Below the pieces are notes generated by a model. That model worked only from the letters and a program-made list of their open reading frames with translations, did not search any database and was not told where the DNA came from. A stretch of 64,000 bases of DNA from Pithys albifrons albifrons (Eukaryota; Chordata; Aves; Passeriformes; Thamnophilidae). Each line of letters opens with the position of its first letter. Position 1 is the first letter of the stretch. Location of the stretch: the NCBI RefSeq assembly GCF_047495875.1, contig NC_092497.1:2399437-2463436 (forward strand), read 5' to 3'. Below are positions 24,033 through 35,522 of this stretch, in pieces. The position numbers and the translations under genes were made by a program.

Positions 24033-27000
24033 CTGAAACTTGAGCCTGTGTATGTGATAATACCAGTGCTGCTTCTCAAATACTTGAATCACATAAAACA
24101 TCTAAATGTTGCATTAGCTTTGACTCAGAGTCCAGTTTGGACAGAAGTCTCCAGATGTGAGCCCTCACTAAGCCTCACAGATAAAAAGGTGGATGGCTGA
24201 TGATAAGGGTCTTTCTGCAACTCAGTGGAGGGTCCATCTCACTAGGGAATCTGTGGGGTAAACTAACTGCTTTGAATGACACAAACAGCTTTTTGTACTT
24301 CAAAGAGGAAACTTAAAGGCTGTGATGATATTCTGGGTCCTCCAATGTCAGTGGCAAATTTCCCATGAGCTTCCCAAGAGATATCATTTCAACCCCAGCC
24401 TTCAACTTCTTAAAACTTAATAGAGACCATGACTGACTGTCCATCTTACCTGTGTCCTCCCTGGCTGCTTGACAAAATTTGAGTAAATAATGGGCTTAGG
24501 GTTGTTGGATAGTACAAATATTAGGAAAACTTTTGTTAAGAAGGAATTTTTTTCTGACTGTTTTCATTAAATGGAAGAAAGTAAATGTCATAGGTCAAGT
24601 CAAGATAGAATATTTTATTCAACCGAAAATGAGTTATTTCAGAAGTTATTTAATCTTTATGAAATCTTCAGGATTTTCTTAAGAGAGAGACTAAAAAACT
24701 GATTTTAAATTGAAAAATGAAATAGCTTTTCCAAATAGATTCTTTGGGCTGGTTTTCCCCTTTGTCTATGTGTTTGGTGCAGTTTTTCCTGACATCATGA
24801 ATAATTTTGGAGCTTTCAGTAAATTATTTTTTGTCAAATATGTCTATACCAGCTATAGATTTGACTTATTTCCAAGCAGCAAAGGTTCATTTTTTTCAGT
24901 CCTAGAAGATGAAACTTTGTTCCTCTGGCAGCTTCAGCAAGAAGAAGACTTTAAAAGGCAGTCAGTTCCAGGAGTGATAAAGGTGGGAATTGCTTAACTT
25001 TTTTTTTTCATTTTATCTCAAAGGAGTGTATTGGAATTTCCTCTAAAAAGAGTTTGACAGAGTACATTTCTTTTGGGAAATGGATCTGCAATTCTATAAT
25101 GATACACATATTTTTAAAGTCCTTTGCTTTTGACATGTGTCTTCAGCTACTGCATTTGCAGACCTCTGTTGGTTTCTGCTGTTTGGTTTCACATGGAGCG
25201 TTGGGAACTCAGCAATGCTTGGGTCAAACACCACACATGCAGAGCCTGAGCACTGTGACATTACAAAAATTGTTATTTGAAGCCACAGAAGCAAAGGGCT
25301 TTTCCCCAGAGTGGCAGATGCCAGAGATTATTTGACCACCTGCAGGTGACAGGCTACACCAGTGTAGGTTGGGGTTGCGTTGGAGAAAGATATGGAATGG
25401 TTGAAAGTGTCACTGCGATTCTTCAAAACTGATCTTAAACTACTAGACTGAAGGGTAACACCAAAGGTAACCATATGTTTTTGCTTAAAAGTCATTGTCT
25501 TTTGCTATAGGACAAGAAAGACGTTAGAGAAGCAGATGCTTCTTTCCAGTCAGAAGTGACTTTCCTGTAGCTAGAGGAGGTGTTAGGAGAAACTGCAAAT
25601 TATTTCTTCAGGAACAGTCTCATTCTGTTTCAGGGACAAAAAGAAAAATGTGTGATACTCTCTGCAAGCAAGCACAAAGTTAGCCATTGCCCTTCAAACC
25701 CCAGTGATTTCGCCTGGCCACAGCACTCCAAAACACAGCAGAGCTAAGGCATGGCTCACGCTGCTTCCTCAGTGGCATGCTCCACACACAGTGGCATGGA
25801 TGGATTTGGCTTCTTAGGGAACAAATCCACTCATTAATTGGCATTGAGGTAGCATTGGAGGCTGTCAGCAGCCCCAACTACCAGCTCAAAGCAAATAATT
25901 GTATTGTAAACACCATGTGTGTGGGTGATGGATACGCACGTCTGTGCAGTCTGACTGCTGGGATGTACAGGGCAAGCCATCCTCTAATTCGCCACCAAGA
26001 GGGTCTCTTGCACTAAACAGCCTCTCTTAAATCACAGTGTTCAATCCCGCTGAAGGTGGGAGTTGGGAGGGGAGAGATGGAAGGAACAAAGTAAGACAAT
26101 AAAAATAAAAAAAAAAGAAAGAAAAAATCAATAGTGCTTCCCCATAAAACAGACTGAGATTTGCAGGACTCACTTTCACTTTGACGTCAGAGGTGCCGAT
26201 TTGGCAAATTCACTTAAGACCAAATTGAGAACCCAAATTGAGAACTTGTAGTCTGGGTTGCTGGACTGTGGTGCTGTCCATTCATGGGGCTTTGGTCATT
26301 ACTGTTTGTAACGCACTTTGAAACATTGTGCTATGAGGGTCACAAACAGCAGCCCCAGCTTTAGCCTTGTGTCAGACTGCTGAACACCACCCTGCACATC
26401 CTCCCCTGTGCAGGTGACTGCTGCCATGCAGTGAAACACAACCATGCTCCTGCTGGTCTTGTTTTCTCCACACCCAAAGACCAGTATTGGCTGATGTCCT
26501 GCTCTTCATGTCTTTGGAAATAGATGGGTGGTGACCCCACTGGATCTCACATCTGGGAGAAGCTCCAAAGGAGCTGTCTCTGTGCTCTTGGAAAGGTCTG
26601 TAGGTCCTGACCTGATGGTTGTTTACCAAAGAGGGTTGCAAAACTATAGGCTGAGCCATTGAAGGTTTTCTGTCATTAGCCCTCAATAACGCCCTTGTCT
26701 TCTGGGGAAGAGACATATGTGAGTAGACACAGGGACCCATCAATCCTACAGCACATTCAGGGTCTCTGCATTTCATGTCCTCCAAAGCAAAGCTATTGAT
26801 GGCCTAAGGCCATATGAGGTCAGGTCTGTGGGCATGAACTTCCATTGCCCTGCACAGGGCAAAGAGTGTGTGAAAAGTTACCAAGTTGCTATGGCCCCAT
26901 TGAACTTGGGGAAACGATTTGCAATATATAATTTTTTCAACAATTAAATTTTAAATCAAACAATTTTAATTTAAATTTAAAAAATAAAGTTAAGTTTAAC

Positions 27001-27130
27001 AATATAATTCCTCCCAAAAATCACTTTCTTATGTAATTTCTACACATTACGCAAGCCAGAATTTTCATCCATGGATATTTAAAGTCAGGGCTCTAAAAAT
27101 TCATCTAAACGAAAATGACCTGGTTAAGCC
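24033..27130. other. Unique sequence with an AT-rich low-complexity patch
   Basis: No mobile element recognised over 3 kb. The minus-strand frame at 26372-26785 (137 codons) has no recognised domain. 26221-26250 holds a small tandem ('aaattgagaac' twice), and 26925-27005 is almost pure A/T. No RNA gene or promoter noticed. Confidence 0.5.
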
Positions 27131-27178
27131 ATTTTGATCCTTGTAAGTCCCTTCCAACTCAGGATATTCTGGGATTCC
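27131..27178 (+). mobile_element. Very short CR1 3' terminus
   Basis: About 48 bp matching the last CR1 box: 'ttgtaagtcccttccaactc' then 'tattctgggattcc'. Short, but the order and spacing match the CR1 end. Confidence 0.65.
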
Positions 27179-27973
27179 AACCTTTTTCTTTCATGTGTAA
27201 AATTCCAGCCTCCTTCAATGCTCCCTTTAGTGGTTATTAGGCCACATTTTCACATAGATTTGTAGCTTCAGCCTTTTTCCATAAGACCCAATCTACTCCA
27301 GTAGAACATCAGACGTGTGTGTCATCCCTCCACACTGGACTACTAATACTTACTTCTGTTTTCATAGGATTTCTATTAGAATTATAATCTGGTAGTTCAT
27401 TAAATTCAGAATTCTGAAGTTGTTGTTCTCTTTATATAGGAAAAAATTACTTACTTGAAAGTGAAGAGCACATTTCATTTGTTAAATGTAACTATAAGAT
27501 GCTACAGAGAAGTTTCAGGGTCAGGCTACATGAATAGCCACTCAGCACAAACCAGAGCTCACAGTCATGATGTGAATATTGGTAGCAGCACGTGGTTATT
27601 GTGATCTGGTATCAGGTGCACTCATAGTTATGGTATTAATGTGGTGCTGGTCTATGACCCATCATTATACAGCTAATGATCCTGCTGCAGAATAGGATTT
27701 GTTCTTTGTGACCCCAGAAATGTGAAGTAAAGGAGTGAGAAATCCCTAATTATTTTTTTCTTCTTGGAAAATAGAGCATTTTTATTAAAGTTTCTCCTTG
27801 TGTCCCTGCTGAGAAGAAGTTGAAGGATTTTTGGTCTCCTCAGAGGAAGACTGAAGAATTTGTAGGCTCCCCAGCTGCACTTTCTTGCAAGATTATCAAA
27901 TGCTGAGCAAGAAACCCCAGAAGCTTGCTGCCAAAACAAGATTTAAAGATTTGTAAAGCTGAGAGTTGGTTTT
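27179..27973. other. Unique sequence, no feature recognised
   Basis: Non-repetitive AT-rich DNA between two CR1 fragments. The 88-codon minus-strand frame at 27673-27939 has no recognised domain. Confidence 0.5.
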
Positions 27974-28150
27974 CATAGAATCATAGAATTACTTAGTCAG
28001 GAAAAGACCTTTAAGATTGAGTTCAACCACTCCCCAGCTCTGCCAAGCCCACCACCAACCCATGTCCCTAAGAGCCACATCTACCAGTTTTTAAACCCTT
28101 CCAGGGATGGGGACTCCACCACTGTCCTGGGCAGCTGTGCTTGGGTCTTG
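27974..28150 (-). mobile_element. CR1 LINE 3' fragment (second 3'-end type)
   Basis: Reverse CR1 with an intact end 'catagaatcatagaatt', then 'tcaggaaaagacctttaag', 'ccaccaacccatgtccctaa', 'gagccacatctaccag' and 'ccaccactgtcctgggcagc'. Confidence 0.95.
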
Positions 28151-30183
28151 TTCAGCTCACATATGTACTTGAATGTCCGAGGAGAGCAAGTCTTTGAGGT
28201 GTTTAATCCTCAATTATGTGTAAATTAATAAAGAAAACCAGACTCAAGCACTGTCCTTAGATTGCCAACACTACTTAAATGCAGCAGAAGTCCCTAAAAG
28301 TGGAAAACCTCCCACTAAGCCAAGGACTACCAGTCCTACCTTATGCAGTGCCCAGAAGAGCACCAAAACTGGTTTGGAGAGGAATCTGTAGGCCTAAGAT
28401 CTCCAGTACAGGGCTAGAATTAAGTGCTGTCAGGGACTGAAATTCTCCCCCTAGTCTTGAAGGCAAAACCACCTTCTTCATAACATTCACTGGAGAGATG
28501 TTTGGCATTTAACCAACTGCAAATGGATATGGCCTTGGATATAATTGTCTCTGCAGCTGTAAAGGGGATGTTTAGAGGCAAATGACCACCTTGGTAACAG
28601 GTAAAATCTCTGACAGGTTTGCAAAAGAGTTCACTTTGGCTCATGTGGCTTTAGTTGTCATGATGTTGAGACTGAATCTCAATTTGACCTCCCGAAATTG
28701 AATATTCACTTTAGCCTAGATTTGCAAAGCTATTTGTTAATGCGCACATACGGGGCTGTTTCCTCCAGGGTTTTAAAGAAAAAACTCATTTCAATGTAAA
28801 ATTCACAGGATCAAATTGAAATTTATTTTGAGAAGGTTAACATTACTGATTTTCAGGCTCAGACAATCACTTCCATGTCAGATTGTAATTACACCTTTTT
28901 GTGCATCAGCTGCATGCATGGTATGGAAAAAAAAAGTAAGATAATGCTGTTTCTTTCAGCTGCATAAAGGACCTTTGTACTGTCCTTCCCTGGAAATCCC
29001 CCACACTGAAAGGAAAAAAGTGATTCATTTCAATCACTCAGACAGTATGAGCTAACACATTAATTGCATAAAGACATTTCTCTTACCCAAAGTTTGGTTT
29101 GATTTTTACTCCCAGTAGTCTGCTAGGTGTCTGTATAGAATTTTCTTTTCCTTGCAGCAGTTTTCACTGCCATAAAAATCTTGCTTCTGTTAAATAGCAA
29201 CATTAAAATATTGTAGTGCTGACCTTAATGGTTTACAACATTCAGCTGAGGAGCTCGAGTCTCTAAAATAAGACTAAAGCACACAGTAAAAATTTATCTA
29301 AGGAAACTTACAGCCTCAAAAGACTGACAACCATGAGATAATTTCAACCCTTTTTTTGTCCCTTCATGTGTTCTATCTGGCCATTCAAAGGATTGCAAGA
29401 GCCTTGTGCAGTCATGTAGAACTGAGGTGGGTAAGGATTTACGCCCAGGTATCCCATCACAGACCAATGGCTGGAGGTTATGGAAGCATGAGTTGATTTC
29501 ACACCAGTGGAGCATCTCTGTGCTTGTGTGCAGAGCCAAGATCAAAACATTCCTGAATCAGAAAGGACAATGTCTCCTGCTTACTTTGTCCTGATGTGCA
29601 GGGCTATGTAATTTGAAAATGGAGAGCTAAATATCATAGCTTTAATGTTATTTAATATTTTATTAGGTTAAATGGACACACATTTTGTACTTTGCCCAAT
29701 ACTCAGCTGAGACTCACTATTTTGGTACAGCATTTAAAGGAGAACACAGTGGGAGACATATCAAGATTTTGCTGCAAGACATTCCTAGTAATCAACAAGA
29801 CTGTTTGTTGGCTTGTTTTCTTTTTTCTTTTTTTTTTAACAGGGAGCACCAGATACAGAGGGAGAAAACAGTTTGTTGGTGAACCATATTGTCATTTTGG
29901 TGTTACAGACCCCCAAAAGGACACTCACCTATCTGTTCCCCCAAAATCTGTCAGAAGACTCTGTCCAGCCACACAGAATAACTTGTGAAGCCATCACCCG
30001 TCCCCTGTGTGAATAGAGAGACCAGGATCTCATCAGGAGGTGCTGGGGGTAACAAACACCAAGTGATTACATGGGTATTGTCATTCTTAGGAAAGATGTG
30101 TTAGACTACACCCCAGGGGTCTGAAATCCCCCAAACACTCATCGGTGAATTCCTGATGCAGAGATGGTTAGAAATAGTCTTAT
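28151..30183. other. Unique sequence with one low-repeat block
   Basis: No mobile element recognised. 28690-28960 is low-repeat, keeps CpGs ('aatgcgcacatacggggc') and has AT-rich cores, and could be a conserved non-coding element. The 98-codon frame at 29692-29988 has no domain. Confidence 0.45.
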
Positions 30184-30331
30184 AATCACAAAATTATACA
30201 ACAGCTTGGTTTGGAAGGGACCTTAGAGATGATCTTGTCCAAATCCCCTGCCATGGGCAGGAGCACCTTCCACTACAAGCCTTGTCCAACCTGTCCTTGG
30301 ACACTTCCAGGGATGGGGCAGCTACAGTTTC
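30184..30331 (-). mobile_element. CR1 LINE 3' end fragment
   Basis: Reverse CR1: 'aatcacaaaattatacaaca', 'ggtttggaagggaccttaga', 'ccctgccatgggcaggagca', 'ccttggacacttccagggat', stopping at 'gggcagctacagttt'. Confidence 0.94.
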
Positions 30332-31439
30332 CAAAATCATTGAGAAAAGTCATGATCATACTTTATGTAAATTCAAAGGAACAGGATCCACAGTGCTGTG
30401 TATTATTCAGTATGGCCCAATAGCCATTAAGAAGATGGAAATGCTTGCAGGAACTTCGAGGGTCTCGGGAACAGAAAAGCTGCAATATAGAATGGAATCC
30501 GTCTTTTTATTTTAGTCCTGGCACAGAAGGCCAAGGAGTCAACAAGACCTAATTCTTTCCTCCAACAAATTACATCTTAAGAGTTGCTATTTTTGTCAAG
30601 TAGCAGTAAATCAACATCGTCATACAGACAAACTATGGTCCTCAAACTTCTCCAGCAGGTGAGCATCAAAAAACCCCACCTGAGAATGATCTCAGGGCAG
30701 CTCGGTTAATAGGACTCTTTCCAGCAGACCCACTGGATTTGAGCAAGGACATGTAACTATAACCCCAAGCCAGCCCCCACTGAAAATGATGGAAAAATGT
30801 TCCAGGTGGGCTTCCTATCACATCCATAAAGTATTTCACAAAATGACAGTGGTGGCCAGCGCTGTTTCCCTCTGCTATACCGCCTTTAAAGAGCAGCCTG
30901 TAATTCATGATGAAAACCAACTATAATATTGCTTTACATAGGAAGATAAAAGCCTTCCTTTGCAGCAATGAAACTCAGATGTCTTGAGCAATGTGTGTAG
31001 CTTAAGGGGTTTTTTTTGACAGTGCAATATTGTATATAATAACAATTACCAATGACCTCTATTAGGTTGTCCAGTCTCATTAAGGCCAATGTATTTGGTA
31101 CCTGCCACTGCCAATTTGCTTCAGCAGAGGTTTTATTCAGTGGATATGATAGAGCTGTAAAGCAATCTTTTTTCATTTAAATAGTTTAATTGAGGAATGC
31201 TATCAGATGTTTCAAAATTTAATGCATACAACAATTTGCTTCTCCTATCTCTTTTCAGAGTTTAGTTTGGAGAAAATGACATCTGATTCTTATAGAAAGA
31301 AGGCAATTACATTTTGGAGCCTGCCTACCCGTATTGCATATGTTTTTAAACATAAAAAGAAATTCTTAATATGTAATTGTCAGGTAATAAAAAGGAAAAT
31401 ATTTTACTTTGCATTTATGAAGTAATTTTTCAAAAGCAT
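30332..31439. other. Unique sequence, no feature recognised
   Basis: Non-repetitive AT-rich sequence. Frames of 72-84 codons have no domain. Nothing else seen. Confidence 0.5.
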
Positions 31440-31600
31440 AAGGGAATTGCATGTTAACGTTTTTCGTTTATTACCACACTCCTAATGCTACACTGTTTTC
31501 GCAAGTTTAGATTAAAAAAAAATGGCAGATCTGATGCTCATGTATTAGTATGGTAATACTCTATAAAGTAATTAGGACAGAGGAAACTGCAAAGGCTTGT
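31440..31600. promoter_or_regulatory. Candidate conserved non-coding element
   Basis: Low-repeat block with retained CpGs ('ttaacgtttttcgtttatt', 'tgttttcgcaagtttag') and a homeodomain-like 'aaagtaattagg'. Inferred from texture only. Confidence 0.22.
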
Positions 31601-31827
31601 TGGTTCTGATAAGCCTATACCTGCTCTAGGGCATCATGGAAACCCTCTGGGAATCTCTCCACTGAATTCCATGGGCCCCAGCTCTTAATCTTCTGACAAA
31701 CTTCAGTCCCAGCTCATCCATCTCATAATCTGTTTTCTCCGCATTTTCTCCTACTTCACCTGGAGTACAAGACTTGAAGACCAGTATGGTGCCTTGAAAC
31801 TTTTTCCTCTTTTACAGAGAAATGATG

Positions 31828-32100
31828 GAATCATAAAATTGTGGAGTAGTTTGTGTGGGAAGGCACCTTTAAGGATCATCTAGTTCCAACCCCCCTGCAA
31901 TGAGCAGGGACATTTTCAACTCCATCCAGTTGCTTAGAGCCCCACCAAACCTCAATGTTTCCAGGGAAGGAGCAGCCAAAATACCTCTGGGAAACCTGTA
32001 CCAGTCCTTCACCACTCTAGTTTATAAAACTGTATTTTATCTAAACCAACCCTCTCATCGTTTAAAACCACCACCCTTCATCCTATCAAAACAGTACAGG
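31828..32100 (-). mobile_element. CR1 LINE 3' fragment
   Basis: Reverse CR1 of about 270 bp: 'gaatcataaaattgtggagt', 'tgggaaggcacctttaagga', 'cccctgcaatgagcagggac', then 'cagtccttcaccactctagt' and 'cattt/catc'-type upstream sequence. Moderately diverged. Confidence 0.92.
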
Positions 32101-33267
32101 GCAGCACCTCACATGGAGGTGAAGACTGAAATGATACCCCAGTAAGGTTCACAGTCCTCTGGCTATGGACCATTTCCACCTCTAACTTCAAATTAGACTG
32201 TTTGATCCAATATGCTGCAGCAGATACTCTAGGCAACTACTCAGTGAAAAAAAAGGCTATTTTTTTGTTTCAGAAATTAGCTGAGAAGCTCTTAAACTGC
32301 AGCATCAGTATCTTTAAGCTGTAAGTAAAATGCTGTGAAGCTTTCATTATGTTTGTTTGTTGCGCTTTCATTTTATAGAGCTGACCTTGCCTCTCTGAAG
32401 TGCTCTCTTTATTCTCCACAAAGCCAATAAATACCATCCTCCAGTTGTCTTCAAGTAAATCACGTGTATGAAGGGCTGCGTTGCAGTTTCATTAAATACT
32501 CATCTATATTTATTTTAAGTTATTCTTGTCTCATAAAAACAAATGCTTGAAGATAATCCCAGTTAGTAAAGGACTGAACTTCGTCAGGGCATGGTAAATC
32601 CCCCTTCCTCCCGTGGTTTCTTGGTTGGAACAAATCCATCTTTAAATCTCTGTCAAATTTGGTCTACAAGTCAGCTAGAAAAATGCAAAATCAAATACTG
32701 AAAAATACCAAAGCATTTCATTCATCTTTCAAATAGTTTTTTGTAATGTTTCCAAGGGGATGTGAAAGAGAAAAGGGAAAGGGAAGGGAAAAGGGAAGAG
32801 AAGGAGGAAAGACAAGGGAAACAGAAAGGGCACCTTCATCTCTGCCTTCAGCCAGCCCATGCTGGCTCAGGGACCCAATTTCCAGTTTCTCTCAGCTATT
32901 GTCACACCAAAGGTAGTGCCAGGAGCTCTCACATGCTACTGTAGTTGAAGACTCAACACTGAGGAACCCAAGCCCCGTTCTTAGAGTGTTTTTAGAAAAA
33001 GACAGGAAACCTGAGCTGGTATTGCTAAAAATAAATTAACCTGTTTTCCATAGAGGGGTTGAATTATGGGCAGCACCTGCTAAGATGGATACTCTGCCCC
33101 TGCTTTTCCCTATAGTTCAGCATCTGCCCATCAGTAGTGTCACAAAAAAATCCTTCAGAAAACCCTATGAGGCTCATTCAGAACCACACATGCAAATCCA
33201 GCTGAAGTGATCAGGTGTCTGCGCTACCCCCAGACACTCAAGAGGAGTTACAGGGTCTCCCTTGAGT
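32101..33267. other. Unique sequence with a low-repeat block and a purine run
   Basis: 32360-32560 is low-repeat and AT-rich, with 'aaatcacgtgtatgaaggg', a possible regulatory block. 32762-32830 is an imperfect GGGAAA-type purine tract, which explains the Lys/Glu/Arg-rich frame there. Confidence 0.45.
32762..32830 (+). repeat. Purine-rich low-complexity tract
   Basis: Nearly all A/G, with irregular gggaaa and ggaag units. The plus-strand frame beginning MKEKRERE is a translation of this tract and not a gene. Confidence 0.9.
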
Positions 33268-33425
33268 TGACTGTCAAGGCCCTGGAGCAGGTTGCCCAGA
33301 GAACTAATGCGCCTCCGACGCTGGTTAAACCTTACAGCCCTGGCACGGCTTAGGTATAGCTCATCTCACCCAAGGTCAAGGTCGTACATTAAATGACTTT
33401 CTAGGGTTCCTTTGAGCCTTATTTG
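33268..33425 (+). mobile_element. Decayed CR1 3' fragment
   Basis: The order of CR1 boxes is kept despite heavy divergence: 'aaggccctggagcaggttgc', 'ccagagaact', 'agccctggcacgg' and 'gactttctagggttccttt'. It keeps CpGs ('gcgcctccgacg') and has no clean 3' terminus. Confidence 0.5.
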
Positions 33426-35240
33426 CTGTACTTCTGTAACTTCAAGCAAAAGAGACAAGACAGCAGCTGGTCAGGTGTCGGCTTGGGTGAACACACTGCC
33501 AGCAGCATCCGACGGGGCACCATGGCTGTTTTACAGACTTGCTGGTACCTCCTGACTTAGGGCCACTTAGTGTGAGATTAATGCCATGTGAATGCAGCTC
33601 ATGTCCCCAGCTGGGATTTCCTACAACCTACTGCTGATGCTTTGCTGGCAGCAAGAGCAACAAGCTTTCAGTTTACTGTTGGAGGTCAAGGTAAAGTGAT
33701 TTCAATTAGAAGAGGATCACGTAGGTCTCAATCCAATGCAGGCAGGTTGTGTAACACTGGCAGCGTGAAGAGGAGAGCCATTTATTCATTTCTTAGCTGC
33801 ATGGTTTGGGATTTCATTTTCCCCTCTCTGTTTTAAGTCTTCCTTGTCCCTTTTACCATTCAAAGGGTAATGCAAAAGAGGCATTTGGGTTCGTAGTTCC
33901 TTTGCTTTCATCAGAAGGTGGTTTGCTGTGCCCCAATCACCCCAGTAATTAGCAGTAATGAACTAGAGGAAGAGAAAGGAAGAGAGGTGGAAAATGAATA
34001 TTCAGCTGACCAATTCCTAACCCCTGGTGGCATTTGCTTCTGTGTCATGCAGCTGCATTTCAAAACCCCACACATATTTACACACCTCTAAGAGGAAGGG
34101 CATGTGTTTGTTACCCTGCTCAAAACCAAGCACGTATTTACATGCTTTGCTGAATTGGGGCCATATACCCTTCTTTTTCCTTGACACTGAGGGCAACCCT
34201 TTGTTTCTGCTGGTCAAACAAAACAGAACACACACACAAAAATAAAAGGAGACCAGGGAAAGAAAATGTATTTATTAAATGGTTCTATAAATAAAAGAGC
34301 TGAGAAGATATAGGAGGCTCTGATCTCTGACGGGTGATGGCAAAGTGCTACTGATAAAGTGGCTACGATTCAGATCAATAGCAAACAAGACAGGCAGGTG
34401 AATTTCCCCTTTGATCTTCATTCCCTGTGCAACCCGAGTGGGTCTGACTCAGCCACACAAATTACTGCTTTGTGCAGGCAAAAAGCAGTTTGCTTGGCTT
34501 TTTGCTTATTGCACAAGTGGATTGGGTGGCAAATGATAAGTGTCATTTGTTATCATTTCAAAAAGCCACTGGAAAATGGTGGCTCCTGCACTTCAACTTG
34601 ATGCATTGACATTTTTTGTGTTAGCAGGGTATTATAGGGTTGATACACAGATCAGTGGTAAATGGTCTTAATAAAAAAATATTAAACCTGGAAGAAGGAA
34701 ATAAAGCTCAGGGCAGGTTCACCTGTAAAACTATTAGTATACTGTAGGGAAATTTGAGGGGGCAAAATAGTAATGATGTGAGATGATGCTTTGCAAGCCC
34801 AAACTATGCTTTTGGCCTCAAAAGCTGTGCTGCATCCTGATCTGCTCTACTGCTGATCTGGGAGAATCACATCAGCTTGTGCCTTACTTTCTCCAACAAG
34901 CTCCTCAAGCATGGCTGAGAGGAGCTTTACCGACTTAGCAAAGGAGGTGAATTGTGAGCCTCCAGTCACAAGCCTGGAAGTCAGTAGGCTGCATGGTGAC
35001 ATCCAAGTGAGCTCAAGCTCAATTCCCTGATGGAAGCCACTATTCCCAAGTTCTAGAGAGCTGATTTAAGCAGTTTGAACTTTTCAAGAGGAATGGCTGA
35101 TGTAATTCCTTTTAAGGATTCTGAGTGCTTTTTTGCCTTCATCTTTTCACTTCAGTGACAAGGGCAGGACAAACACTTCACAGGTCTAGCCTTACTTTGT
35201 ACTGGCAGGCTCCCTACATAAACCAATGGTAGATGAGATA
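33426..35240. other. Unique sequence with a small imperfect duplication
   Basis: No mobile element recognised. Two related 20-mers lie exactly 60 bp apart (34061-34080 and 34121-34140). Frames of 72-82 codons have no domain. Confidence 0.5.
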
Positions 35241-35522
35241 GAATCATAGAATCATTTAGGCTGGAAAAGCCCTCTAAGACCATCAAGTCCAACCATTCCT
35301 CAGCACTGCCAAGGCCACTGCTAACCCACATCTCCAAGTGCCACAGTCACACAGCTTTTAAATCCCTCCAGGAATGGTGATTCAGGAATGGGCAGCTGTG
35401 CCAGGGCTGGACAACCCTTTTCAAGAAGAAATTTTTCACAATATTCAATCTGAACCTCCACTGGTGCAGCTTGAGTCCATTACCTCTTCTTCTGTCACTT
35501 CTTTTCTGGAAGAAGAGACAGA
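35241..35522 (-). mobile_element. CR1 LINE 3' fragment (second 3'-end type)
   Basis: Reverse CR1 with intact terminus 'gaatcatagaatcattta', then 'ggctggaaaagccctctaag', 'actgccaaggccactgctaa', 'tttttcacaatattcaatct' and 'gaacctccactggtgcagct', ending near the 'tggaagaagagaca' stretch. The overlapping 103-codon plus frame is antisense CR1. Confidence 0.95.

Noticed and set aside
26372..26785. 137-codon minus-strand frame, Cys/His-containing
   Set aside because: Cysteines and histidines are not spaced like any zinc-binding motif, and there is no supporting context.
32762..32944. Lys/Glu/Arg-rich small protein
   Set aside because: Direct translation of a purine-rich simple repeat.
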